DNA from: Oenanthe sinensis
Lineage: Eukaryota; Streptophyta; Magnoliopsida; Apiales; Apiaceae
Assembly (NCBI GenBank): GCA_028671895.1
Contig: CM053802.1
Span: forward strand, 35,316,201-35,380,200
Length of the DNA stretch: 64,000 nt
Direction of reading: 5' to 3'
Of this stretch, positions 47,421-58,929 are shown in pieces. The notes beneath the pieces were generated by a model. That model was not told the DNA's origin, did no database searches, and saw only the letters and a program-made list of their open reading frames with translations. Numbering within the stretch: position 1 is the first letter of the stretch; every line of letters starts with the position of its first letter. Both the position numbers and the translations under genes were made by a program.

Positions 47421-48927
47421 TGTTAGTATTGGTGTCCCAGAGACAATACTTTATGATAAACAATTAAGGATTATGTTTACTTGACTATTTAATTAATATT
47501 TATTATGTCTTTATTTACTGCGTTATAAATTGAAAGCATAATATATATCCTTGGAATATTAATGCGAATTATATATCTTTAAGTATGTGACTTAAAAATG
47601 AGATTATATGAATAATATTATATTCCTAAAAGTCCCTAGTCGAGTATTATCATTTAAGGACAATAATAATGCAATAAGACTAGCATATTTGTTGACTGAT
47701 GACCACATCTCATTGGTCATTGGTATGGTGATACTAAAGTCAAGAACATAAGTGTATGTCTCAATGCATGGCACTGGACAGACCCGCTGTGAGAATATAT
47801 ATGTTAATAAGTGTCATAAGAAATTCTCATTGTGATAATGATGTAATGATCCTTTGACTTGAAATTATTATATTTCTATACGAGAATTAATATACTTTGA
47901 TTACACTCAAAGTTACCATTAACCGGGTAATGATGAAGGTGGACATTGGGTATGCTATGAATCGTATGAGAAATATGAATGATAGATATAGGATTTAACC
48001 CTCCTATTTTAGGAGTGATATTATTGGCCTCTTGATTGAGTGAGACTATAAAATGCATGGTCATGCTCAAATGTTGATTTGATAATAGTCTACTCATTGA
48101 TCAAAGAAACCCGGGTTAAACGTTGAAGAGGATGACATAATACATGCATCAAGTTTGATCTATAATATAAGGTTAAAGGGATTATATTACATTGTACATT
48201 ATTCATGAAAGGTTTGATTGAATCACCAATTATTATTATTACTTGGGTAGAAATGATGTATTACTAGATGCCGCTCATTGTTTATAATTTTATTATTAGA
48301 AAATAAAATTATTGCCAATGTATAATAACCTAAAGGATCACACACAAAGAACGTTTAAATGGAGTGTTATTTAAATTATGAATTTAAATATTGTTATTAT
48401 TATTAATTCGAATTTATTTATTTAATTAATTAAGTGAGACTTGATTAATTATATACATATTAGAATTCGAATTTAATAATAATATAAATCTGAAATCTGA
48501 ATGGATTTTAAAGGTCCAATCAAATTAGGGTTTTGGCCCAAGTCCCTCTCTCCCTATATATACATAAAGATGTATAGTTTAGGGTGACAGTTTTTATAAT
48601 TTCGTTTTGAGAAAAACCCTAACAGCTCTACGTTTTTTAGAGGCTAGAGAAAGAGAGAGACAAAGAGGCAGAAACAGGCTAGTACCTAACTCCAGTGATC
48701 GTTAAACTATACGACGTTCGTGTGGATACCGATAGAGAGCATATCTTTATGAAGGGCTGCTGTGATTCATCGCTTCTGGACCTCTATAATCATCATAAGG
48801 ATAGCTTTAATAAGGTACACATCTAATTCTCCATAATCATCCGCCAATTATATACGGATCCTGAGTTTGGGATTCATTTTTTTTATTTAGCGTAATTCTG
48901 TTGCGTATATATGCCTAGATCCCAACA
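47421..48927 (+). repeat. 3' LTR of element E (1507 bp)
   Basis: Starts TGTTAGTATTGGTGTCC after the polypurine tract CAAGTGGGAGAT and ends GATCCCAACA. It resembles the C LTR. A TATA-like TATATATA lies at 48555-48562, followed by a GA-rich tract near 48645-48665. The next bases (AGCTG) are the presumed right target duplication; its partner is lost with the 5' end of E. Confidence 0.9.
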
Positions 48928-50411
48928 AGCTGTTCAAGAGATTATTAATTTGGTAAGGGTTCTTGACAAGAATCCCAAGTACAAGGTGCAGGCCCTAAGA
49001 AGTGACAACGGTACCTAATTCAAAAATAGTATAATGAATAATTTTTGCTAAGATAATGGCATCATTCAATAATTCTCTACACCAAGGACACCTCAACCAA
49101 ATGGTGTTGTGGAAAGAAAGAACAGAACTCTCATTGAGGCTGCAAGAACAATGTTGAGTGAAACAAAACTTCCTACTTATTTTTGGGGTGAAGCAATCAA
49201 TACAGCCTGTTATACTCAAAACAGGACTGTAGTCAATAAGGCCTATGGAAAGACACCCTATACATTGCTCACTGGAAGGAAACCTACTGTCAACTACTTT
49301 CATGTCTTTGGAAGCAAATGCTACTACATGAAAGACTCAACTGAGATCAAAGGAAAATTTGATACTAAAGCATTTGAAGGAATCTTTATGGGGTATGTTA
49401 TTGATAGGACTGTATACAGAGTCTACATCATTGATCACAAGACTGTGGAGGAGAGTGTAAATGTCACCTTTGATGAAACAAAATTTCCTGGAGTTGAAGG
49501 AAGTCAAGAAAAAGAACCTTTAGATTTTGAAAATCAAGGCTATCTAGAAAAGATTGATGAAGATGCAGCAAGAGTTGATCACACAATTTCTGGTCCAACA
49601 ATTGTTCCTATCCAGTCTGGAGATAATTAAGGAACTACTCAAACAACTAATTTTTCTAGGAATGTTCCCATGAATAGTGCACTTGAAGAAATTGATGTTG
49701 TCAACAGTGCAAGAGCAAAAGATGTTGTCAATCAACAAAGTGTTGAAGACTCTAGTGCTTCTCTAAGAGAAACAAAATGGAACTGAGATCACACTAATGA
49801 TTTAATCATTGGTGATCCAGGAACTTGAGTCAAAATAAGAAGAAATGTTTCTAATGAATGCATGTACTCTTATTTTCTTTCTCAAACTGAACCCAAAACT
49901 CTAGAAGAAGCATTGGCTGATTCATATTGGATTAATGTCATGCAAGAAGATCTTAATCAATTCAAAAAAAGATGTGTTTGGGAATTGGTGCCTAGGCCAA
50001 AGAACAAATCCATAATAGGCACCAAATGGGTTTATAGAAACAAGATGGATGATTGTGGTACTATCACAAGAAAGAAAACAAGGCTAGTGGTAAAAGGTTA
50101 TTGTCAACAGGAAGGGATTGACTATGAAGAAACATTTTCTCCTATTTCCAGTCTTAAGGCAATAAGAATCTTTTTGGCTTTTGTTGCATTCAAAAACTTC
50201 AAAGTTTTTCAAATGGATGTCAAGAGTGCTTTCCTTAATGGAGAACTAGAAGAAGAAGTGTATGTTAAACAACCTTCAGGCTTTAAAGATCAAAAAATGA
50301 AGAATTTTGTGTACAGACTACTCAAGGCATTGCATGGTCTAAAATAAACACCAAGGGTTTGGTATGATACTCTTTCCAAGTTTCTTCTTGATAATAACTT
50401 TACAAGTGGGA
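48928..50411 (+). pseudogene. Integrase and N-terminal RT of SIRE+
   Basis: One frame with stops. Integrase has RSDNGT (with the following Glu codon replaced by TAA), NGVVERKNRTLIEAARTML and FGSKCYYMKDSTEIKGKFD. A linker follows with stops at 49628-49630 and two TGAs near 49784 and 49826. RT starts EPKTLEEALADSYWINVMQE and shows GTKWVYRNKMDD, FSPISSLKAIR and FQMDVKSAFLNGELEEEVYV, then a TAA at 50345-50347 (CAA to TAA). The YVDD region is absent: the sequence breaks at about 50405-50415 into B+ RNase H. Confidence 0.88.
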
Positions 50412-50880
50412 TTACCGATCTAATCCAGGTGAAGGTCACTGGACGACAGTCAAGAATATTCTTAAATACTTAAAGAGGACTAAAGATTCATTCTTGTTAT
50501 ATGGAGGAAATGTGAAGCTAGTTGTAAGAGGTTTCAATGATACTGGTTTCTAGACAGATAACGATAATTTAATGTTTCTGTCTGGCTTTGTGTTTTATTG
50601 AGATGTTGTATGCTGGAATGGTTCACAGCAAAGACAATTGTTGATTTTACAATAGAACCTGAGTATATTGATGCTTGTGAAGCAGCCAAGGAGGCTGTTT
50701 GGACATGTACTTAGGAGATATCACCTAATTAATGAGATTAATGATCAAGGAGATATACATATATGTAAAGTGTATACTAATAATAATATTACAGACACAC
50801 TGACTAAGGCTTTGTCGCAGCAGAAGCACGCAAGTCACACTAGTTCCACGAGTATTGGATACTTGGGTAATTGGCTCTAG
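50412..50880 (+). pseudogene. RNase H remnant of Angela-like element B+
   Basis: Begins at the equivalent of SNPGEGHW (CTAATCCAGGTGAAGGTCACTGG region) with everything upstream missing. Several stops are present. Near 50700 it has the same RNase H deletion junction as C- (GTTTGG joined to ATGTACTTAGGAG), losing the LYCDNN catalytic segment. It ends with the degenerate SSTSIGYLGNWL before a polypurine tract. Confidence 0.85.
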
Positions 50881-50894
50881 TGCAAGTGGGAGAT

Positions 50895-52438
50895 TGTTAG
50901 TAATTGTGCTCTAGAGACAATACTTTTTATATTTTAAGGAAAATATTTATTATTAAGGATTATGTTTTATTGATTATTATTTATTTATTATGTTTTATTT
51001 ACTGCGTAATAAATTGAAAGCATAATAAATGTCCTTGGAATTTTGATACGTATTATATATCTTTAAGTATGTGACTTAAAAAATGAGATTATATGAATAG
51101 TATCTTATTCCTAAAATTCCCTAGTCGAGTATTATTATTTAAGGACAATAATAATGCACAAAGACTAGTATGTTTCTTGACAGATGACCACATCTCATTG
51201 GTCATAGGTATGGGGATACTAAAGTCAAGAACATAAGTGCATGTATCAATGCATGGCACTGGAATGACCCGCCGTGAGATTCTACATGTTAAGTAAGTGT
51301 CATAAGTAATTCTCACTGTGATAATGGTGTAATGATCCTTAGACCTGAAATCATTATATTTCTATACGAGAATTAATATACTTTGATTACATTAAAAGTT
51401 ACCTTTGACCGGGTGATGATAAAAGTGGACATTGGGTATATTATGAATCGTATGAGAAATATGAATGATCTAGATGGGATTTAATCCTCCTAATTTTAGG
51501 AGTGATATTATTGGCCTCTTGTTTGAGTGAGACTACGAAATGCACGGCCGTGCTCAAATGTTGATTTGATTTTAATAGTCTACTCATCGATCAAGAAAAT
51601 AAAGATTAAATTATGAAGAGGATGACACGAGACATGCCTTGAGTTTAATCTATAATATTAAGATTAAAGGGATTATATTACATGGAACATTATTCACGAA
51701 AGGCTTAATCGAATCACCGATTTATTATTATTACTTGGGTAACAATGATGTATTACTAGATGCCGCTCATTGTTTACAATTTTAATTAGATATTAAAATT
51801 GTTGCCAACGTAATAATAACCTACAGGGTCACACACAAAGAACGCTTAAAGGAGAAATAATTTAAATTATGAATTTAAATTAAATAAGTAATTTATTTTA
51901 TTTATGATATTAATTAAGTATGACTTAATTAATTATATAAATAGAATAAATGAATTACTTAAACTAATTCCAAAATTAATAATTAATTAATTAAGTGAAA
52001 CTTAATTAAATAATTTAGAATTTTGGATTAGTATTAATTATAATTGAATTATAATTAGAAAAATTATTCCTCTCTCTATATAATCTCTTTATGGGCTGAT
52101 TTAATAAAATAGAGATTTTACAAAAACCCTAGCCGCTCTGAGAGAGGAGGAAGATAGAGAGAGAAGAAGTTTTCGGGTGCTAGTACACATCAATCCTTCA
52201 TGAAAAGTGTTCGTGTGGATACCGTAGAGCGTAGATCGCGAGAGCGGGATACGTGGTGATTAAACAAGCTTTGGACCTCCATTAATCTTCCATTAATGAA
52301 CTGTTAAAGCTTCTAAAGGTATTTATTCTTTATCTCCGAATTAAATCTTTTGTTTTCGCATGGATCCTACGGAGGGTTTCGCTATTTTGATTTATTTTTC
52401 GCGTTTATTCTGCTGCGTTTGTGTCACGAAACCCTACA
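50895..52438 (+). repeat. 3' LTR of element B+ (1544 bp)
   Basis: Starts TGTTAGTAATTGTGCTC and ends ACGAAACCCTACA. It is the reference for the partial B LTR at 3175-3441. A TATA-like TATATAA is at 52077-52083, with GA-rich sequence downstream at 52145-52170. After it SIRE+ resumes. Confidence 0.9.
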
Positions 52439-52802
52439 GAAGTAGCATTCAGTATCAAATTCAACTGCAGAGGTCAAATACATTGCAGCTGGTAGTTGCT
52501 GTGCTCAGTCACTTTGGATGAGGAACCAACTATTGGACTATGGTTTGACTCTACAAGGAATTCCTATCTTTTATGACAATAATAGTGCCATAGAAATTTT
52601 TGAAAATCCTGTTCAACACTCCAAAACTAAGCACTTTGACATCAAACAACATTTCATTCGAGAGCATGTGGAGGAAGGCACAATAAAGCTGATCTATGTG
52701 CCCATAAAGAAATAACTTGCTCATATTTTCACCAAACCATTAGATGAAAAGACATTCAATAGGCTAATGAGTGAATTGGGCATATTAAATTTATCCTGTT
52801 AA
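52439..52802 (+). pseudogene. RNase H C-terminus of SIRE+
   Basis: Continues SIRE+ pol after B+: CCAQSLWMRNQLLDYGL, IPIFYDNNSAIEIFENPV, HSKTKHFDIKQHFIREHV, a stop near 52712, then FTKPLDEKTFNRLMSELGIL, ending at 52800-52802. The acidic DNN motif is kept. The matching minus-strand copy is at 63177-63443. Confidence 0.88.
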
Positions 52803-53475
52803 TGTAATTCTGTTTAGTTAATCAAAAATTTAGTTAACTGAATTTCATTGTGAATTAATGGTCTCTTGAGGTGTTTTGATTTTTGTCACAGTGGAAAAAC
52901 ATGATGGTATTTTACTTAAAGGTTAACTAGTCTATTTTTAAGTAAATTCATATGAGGTTAATAAGAAGTATTGTCAAGGTTCTTGACAGTATGTTTTATT
53001 CATACCGTCATACAGTAATAAGTTACTATCAAATGATTTAGAAGTCTTGACAGCATAGTATGCGGGACTGAAACTTACTGTAAAATTCTGTAAAACTTAC
53101 TGTCAGTACTCATTGACAGTATTGTTTTTTAGAATCCTCGCATAACATACTGTCAATAGTTAATATCTAGGTTATTCATTTATTTTATATATTCTCTAAC
53201 CACTATTGTTACTGTCAAGAATTTTTGTGATTTCTAGCGCAGAAGTTACTGTCAAGAAGCAAATGGATTAACAGATACATCTCTCAAATAAATCGATTGA
53301 AATTCAGCTTTGACAACAACTTTTTCACATCATATATATACAAACAGCTAAAATCTCCCTCACTATTTACTTTTCTTTAAACTCTCAAACTCACTAACGC
53401 CCTAAAAACCCTCTATTTTCTTTGCAACCTCTTCTCTAAACTGTTCTAATTTTCTAAACCTTCAAACTCTTAACC
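52803..53475 (+). other. Spacer between pol and the aORF of SIRE+, with a repeated TACTGTCAA motif
   Basis: Non-coding. Between 52969 and 53259 about nine copies of TACTGTCAA or its complement TTGACAGTA occur on both strands with small variations, for example at 52969, 52983, 53099, 53113, 53147, 53209 and 53246. From about 53330 there is a pyrimidine-rich stretch leading to the ATG at 53476. Confidence 0.8.
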
Positions 53476-55341
53476 ATGTCTGGACCTCAAATAGTCTGTA
53501 CTCTTGCCCAAACCAACTTCACCACCATGGTTACATTGGATGAAGCTGGAGAAGCCTTCAAACCATTTGTTAGTTTCATGAATAACTCCTTCATGTTCTA
53601 TGCCCTCATAGAGAGTCCACTATTCAAAATTCCAAGATTATCTCAACTATAGACTTCTGCTACATATGAGGGGGAGCATGATGCAAGCACCATTACTTTC
53701 CAAATCAATGGTACCTCTTACACCATTGATTCAACTCATGTCAATGAAGCTCTCCATGTGGAAGATGGTGAAGGTTCACTTTTTCAGGAGCCCGCTAATG
53801 AAGAGCAACTCTCAAAGTTCTTCAAAATGATTAGGTACACTAGACCCAAGACAAACCCTGACAATGATGATTGGTACCCGTCAGAAGGCATGGATAGAAA
53901 GTATTTGAATAAAGAATAAAACATGATAATAGATGCTGTTAATAGGGCCATGTCTAGCAAGACCAACGGTTGGAATGAAGTAACAGCCTACATCAGGAAG
54001 ATTGTGCACTCTTTGGTGCATAATTACAAACTTGACATTGGGAAGCTCCTGATGCCGCTATTCAAGGTGGTACTTGGCAAAAAGGAGTCCAGGAAACTGG
54101 TATTATACTAACCCATATTCTTTATTCTTATTATCAACTATGCAATAGGCATAATTAATCTAGATAATGTCCAATGCATGAAGTCCCCAACATTAAAGAA
54201 AAACACTCATTCTATGTTATCCAATAAACCTCTTAACACATAATTGGGATTCTTTATTACTAACTTCATGTTTTAAACTATCAATGAATTGAATTTAAAA
54301 ATTGTTGGGGACTATAATATATTTTCCTTAAGTGATGAGAATGGTGTCGACCTCGCCATTCCTAACCCACACTCCAAACTGTTTGAAGGAGTCGGACCTT
54401 CTAGAGTCTCAAAATCTATTAACCAAGGGTCTGGTTCCTCTCAAAAGGACCAGGCTACTAAAAGGAAGAGAATCATTCACCCTAGGCTAGAAACCATTCC
54501 ACGGGTAGGTGGTGAAACTGCACAAGATGCAGCAAAAAAGGGTGGTAGTAAGATCACAGAATCCACAGAGGGCCCTGGTGAGCCTAGGAGAAAGAAGGCA
54601 AGGGCACTAACCTCTGTTAGCCAGAGTGTGTCCTCTCAAAAGGGCACATCTCTTAAAAGGGATCAAAAAATATCTCTAGATGTTTCCTCTCAACATGAGA
54701 CATCTATTGAACTTGGCTAGTCTCTCATGGCATTCTGTAAAGAGTCTGCACAACAGGTTGAACACACTCAATCTGAGCCCACACTTGAAGAAATACACAA
54801 TATATGGATAAAACATGTGGAACATAACTCATTCAATTATGGTGCATCTCACTTTGCGAACATTGAAGATCAAAACGGGGATGCATTATTCCAATAATTG
54901 GATGAGACTGATCATAGCAATTCACAAGAACCTTCTACTCAAAAGGTGGAAGAGATTGTTGTCACAACCTTTGTAGCTGTTAATGACAAAGTTTTTGTCA
55001 ATCCTCATGACAATAACTTATCAAAAGATGTTGTCAATATTTAAATTCCAGACATCAACTCTCCAATGGCTGCCACTTTTCCAAATGATGATGATGATTA
55101 TGCTCTCATTTTAATAATACTCAAGGTAAAATCTAAACCTTCTGTGCAAGATGTACTTGCTCAGTCTCTTGCACCTAGGATGAGTGAGGGAGTGAAAAGA
55201 AAAAGAGAGATAAAAGAACAGAGAAGTGAACATCAAAATGAGAGGCTGGGAAAATCCCAGACAAAAGGAGAGGGCCCCGAGCAAGGCCAAATGAAAAAGA
55301 AAAATGTGAGAGCCCAAATTTCTAAGGCAATAGGCCTTTAG
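53476..55341 (+). pseudogene. Additional ORF of SIRE+, N-terminal and middle part
   Basis: Starts MSGPQIVCTLAQTNFTTMV at 53476 and stays in one frame for over 1.8 kb, but with stops at 53650, 53917, 54109, 54241, 54274, 54718, 54895 and later. The first 270 codons form a conserved-looking domain (FMFYALIESPLFKIPRL, FQINGTSYTIDSTHVNEALH, IINYAIGIINL). I match it in order to the N-terminal domain of the SIRE- protein. The middle is polar, with NLS-like patches (TKRKRIIHPRLE, PRRKKARA). It is not Gag or Pol. I believe this family is the SIRE-associated protein of unknown function seen in other plants. Confidence 0.7.
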
Positions 55342-57738
55342 AGTGATTTGGTAAGGAGTGATGAGATCACTTAGAAAAAACAAGAGGGTGTGAGAACCAC
55401 AACAACCTCCAACTCCTCTAAACAAGCTGATAAAAGTTAAAATCCCTTTCACATAAAGTTTCCAAACTCTCAAAGAATCTAGACACTGTTGGCAGAAATC
55501 AAGTGAAATCAATAAGATGGTCAGGCTGGAGCAGACCATGATTGCTGGATTTAAGGCTATTTTTAACAAACTTCAGGAGTTCAATTCAAAATTTTCAAAC
55601 CCTACAGTTGCTACCTCAACTAAGGGGGAGAAAAGTACAGATGATGCTGAAGTGTTTATAGATGGGAGTAATAAGGCTGATAATAGAAGTGATAAGGAGA
55701 AAATTCAAGCTACATCTCAGGGGGAGAGTCAACTAGCATTACTTTCTAGTGTGGTTGCTGAGATTGCTACAAAGCTTGGTGGTGATAAGGTGGAGAAACA
55801 TAAGAATGTGGAAAGGCCTAAGGAGAAAGGCATTGTGATAAAAGAAGGTGTGAAGAAGGCCCCTGTAGTGCATGTAGCTGGTAAAGGAAAAGAAAAGCTC
55901 TTTCAAATAAATGCTGATGACACTATTTTGGTGGAAAGAGAAGATTTGACTGAAGAAAAAGCCACTATGCTAATGATTGATGAGAATGAGAATAATAGTG
56001 TATTTTAGGATGCCAATTTCTGTGAAAGAATCAAAGATATAAAGATTTCATCCAACAGAGACCCAAGAAGTTCTATGATCAATTAGAACAATCTATAGTG
56101 GGAGCTGCTGTGATGTTATCTACTAGTAACAAGTGGGTGACTATAGTGAGAATGCAAGGAGGATTGAGTTGGTATATCAGTCTAGGATTTCTTAGCGGGC
56201 AAGAAATTCCAGTCATTGAATCCATAAGACTCAAAATCAAGGCTAAGAAATCTTTCCTGAACGAAAATCTCAAAAGAAATCTGTTGAAATTAATAAGGGA
56301 GAAGCCACCAGAAATTACTTACAACCCTCTTAGCATCAAATATAGTTTCTCAAGTGATGGCAAGTACAAGTTCATGAATCTTAAAAGAATCAATGAGTAC
56401 AAGATGAAATTGGTGAGAGAAGCATATGAGTACTTCTGCAAACTAGATCAGAATGAGGAGGTGATGGAGGTAGTGAGAATTCTGAAGAAAGAGATAGAGA
56501 GAATTGAAAGATTAAGGGCTGAAAGGATAGGAAGAAATAAGGATGGAAATGATTATGACAATAATGATGGAAAGCCTGATGGAGGTGCAGGTAGTTCTAG
56601 CCAACACAACAGTAATAGTGAAGGATCCTCTAGAACTGGAAATAAGGTGGATGAAAATGAGGAGAAAAATGAAAAAGAGTACAAGGATATAATTAAAGGG
56701 AAGGTATTGAAGCGGGTGATTCTTGGTTTTGAAAATGACAAAAATGATATTATCAGGAGTGATAAGGGTGAACCTACTGTCACAGAACCAAAACCTACTG
56801 TCTTGGAACCAAAAAATATTGTCGAGCCTGTATTTACAGTAACTTCAAAGTCACTGTCAAAAGAAGTGAGGGAAGAGTTATTGTCAAAGAAAATTTCTAT
56901 ATCCAAAAAATACATGAAGGCAATGGCTGAGAGACCGAAGCCACACTCAAGCAAGAAGCTTAGTAGAAAGATTGGAAGTTGATAACTGAAGTTCTTCAAG
57001 AGGATTTTTTGGATATCAAGAGGCCCATAATCAACAACCTGGCTCAATTCAAGGCAGAATCCTTAATCAAGGTGAATGTTGAATGGTCTGAAGTCAACTC
57101 ATTAAGTAAGATAATTTTTTTCTACTCAAATAAAGAAATTGAAGAAATGAGCTATGAAATGAAAGATGCTAACTATTTCCTGATCAAGAAGATGCTACTT
57201 ATCATTTATGGGACAGGCATAAGAACTCAAGTCTTGAGAGGGATGCTGATCAGAAAATTTCTGGACCTAATGGATTCTTTCAAACCTCACCCCTTGGATT
57301 TTACAGATGATGAAGAACCTGAGACTATAGTGTATTCATATAGGGTGATGTTTTCAAATAAAGATGGAGTCAAGGAATTCTGGAGCATGGATTCCTTGCA
57401 GGACAAAAATACTGAACTCCTAATAAAGCTGGTGGAACAACTTCAAAAAATTTCATACCCTGAAGAGCAAGGATTCATTCCCAAACTCCAGAGAATCATC
57501 TCAACAAAGAAACAGCAGGAGTATGAGAAGAAGGTGGAGTATGAGAAGACCCAACAATGTCTTTTATAATTATGGTGGATCTGCTGAGGAAATCACCTTT
57601 GAAGAGTTGAAGACATTGGCTGAGAAGGATCCTGAAATAGTCAAACATATTAAGAGACAACTCATCAATGTCACAAATTGTTATTCCTCTAGAACAATGT
57701 CAATATTTGTAGAATGGATGGTTGAATACAAATATTAA
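55342..57738 (+). pseudogene. Additional ORF of SIRE+, C-terminal part
   Basis: Pieces in shifted frames: 55517-56008 (helical MIAGFKAIFNKLQEFNSKF, then Lys/Glu-rich), 56098-56982, 56979-57569 and 57523-57738. The last pieces contain FSNKDGVKEFWSMDSLQDKN and ITFEELKTLAEKDPEIVKHI. I align these with YENGVKTFYSLKVI and YKYLDKITDEEIHYL of SIRE-. A stretch at 56772-56895 repeats TACTGTC or ATTGTC-like units in frame (PTVTEPKPTVLEP). At least three frameshifts show it is dead. Confidence 0.68.
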
Positions 57739-58782
57739 AACTTTTTGTTGTTCTAATATTTGTTTTTGATGTTTTTGAATTAGTGAGAATATGTTCGAAC
57801 AATTTAAGACTGAAAAATAAACTGAACAAAGAGATTTAAAATTACTGATGGATTGGTTATTCCATCAGTGTATATTTTTGCTCAATGTTCCTAGGTTAAA
57901 AGAAACCTAGCTGTATTTTTACAAGATTAGAAAACAAATCAACTGTTCTTACAAATGTGCTCTCAAGCTGGAAGAGTTGATTAAGAAATATTGTCTAACT
58001 TATCTGTTTTCTAATAATGCTGCTACACTTGTTTATATACCACAAGTGTGCTTTTACAATTCCTATTCTAGGATTGTTTCTACCTGCCTTTCTTTTACCT
58101 TTTTCTATGTTTTAAAAGGTTTGAAAAGACAGCTTCTGATTGAGTCTTCACAGCCACTCTAGACTGTCTTCCATAAGAGTGCTTTTGTTTTCTAGATCTT
58201 CAACAAATATTCTTTCTGTGTTGTCACACTCAATTGATAATTTGCTGTTAAGCATATCAATTGATCCATCCTTTAATCCATCAACTGATGTTCTTCTTCG
58301 ATTGATCTTTATATCCATCGATTGATAAAAGATGGTTTATCGATTGATAGATGTTATCAATCGATGGGTCTTCACATCAGTTGATGGTCTTCAATGCTTG
58401 ACTTGGCTTCTTCGATTGATCCCTCATCCATCGATGCTTCAATATCAATTGATCATCCTTCACTTGTGTAATTTCCTGTCTTCACATAATTACAATTTAA
58501 CAGTTTAATTCACACATCAATTGATGATCTATATCAATCGACTCCAACATCAATTGATGAATAAAATATCAATTGATTTACACCTTATCGATTGAAATAG
58601 ACTAAGTACGCCTATGCTACAATCCAAATTATCAGTTGATTCATATAAAAACTTCAACTGATAAATGGTTTCCTGATCAATTGATATTTATAACTTTCAT
58701 ATCAATTGATTAGTTACATCAAATTAAATTTCTATGATTCTAAGATTAATGTTATCATCAAATCACTTGTAGATTCATAACA
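57739..58782 (-). repeat. 3' LTR of SIRE- (inner end unresolved) and junction with SIRE+
   Basis: In minus orientation the LTR starts TGTTATGAATCTACAAGTG at 58782, directly after the polypurine tract, and runs towards lower coordinates. I cannot fix its far end, which probably lies near 57.8 kb. SIRE+ should have its own polypurine tract and LTR after 57738, but none is seen, so the two elements are fused tail to tail. An inverted repeat (ACTGATGGA with TCCATCAGT) occurs at about 57844-57869. Confidence 0.6.
58225..58715. repeat. Cluster of TCRAYTGA palindrome-like motifs in the SIRE- LTR
   Basis: About 19 copies of ATCAATTGAT, ATCGATTGAT, ATCAATCGAT, ATCAGTTGAT or ATCAACTGAT in under 500 bp, on average one per 26 bp, without a regular period. 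The motif is (near-)palindromic, so strand is undefined. It lies in the U3 side of the LTR, where promoter or enhancer sites are expected. Confidence 0.88.
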
Positions 58783-58796
58783 ATCTCCCCCTATTT
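58783..58796 (-). other. Polypurine tract of SIRE-
   Basis: Minus strand AAATAGGGGGAGAT directly before the LTR start TGTTATG, a typical SIRE-type arrangement. The 133 bases between it and the aORF stop (58797-58929) hold no feature I recognise. Confidence 0.85.
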
Positions 58797-58929
58797 GTGT
58801 CTGTGTTATTAACAGGCATAAATCTACTTGATGATAACAAAATCAAGAATTTTGATTGGCACATTAATTTTGGAACTACCAGATTGATAGATAACTCCTG
58901 CAAGCAGCTTCAATGTCTTCATGATTTAA

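Larger units (their letters stand above)
17987..48927 (+). mobile_element. Angela-like copia element E, 5' truncated, with a four-level nest inside
   Basis: Plus-strand copia element in two pieces: leader, gag and protease start (17987-20321), then protease, integrase, RT, RNase H and 3' LTR (44398-48927). The pieces join within the protease region, where a solo LTR inserted. Its 5' LTR and primer-binding site are gone; the remaining leader begins inside a GC-rich hairpin array next to A-. Many frameshifts show it is old. Its gag and 3' LTR resemble family C, but its leader resembles B with an A+-like GC-rich start. Confidence 0.85.
48928..57738 (+). mobile_element. SIRE-like copia element (SIRE+), decayed
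   Basis: Host of the central nest. Visible parts: integrase and RT N-terminus (48928-50411), RNase H end (52439-52802), a motif-rich spacer (52803-53475) and a large additional reading frame (53476-57738). The 5' half was separated by insertion of E and lies outside or is lost. RT C-terminus and early RNase H are missing where B+ sits. SIRE assignment rests on pol motifs such as NPVQHSKTKHFDIKQHF and the extra frame downstream of pol. Confidence 0.82.
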
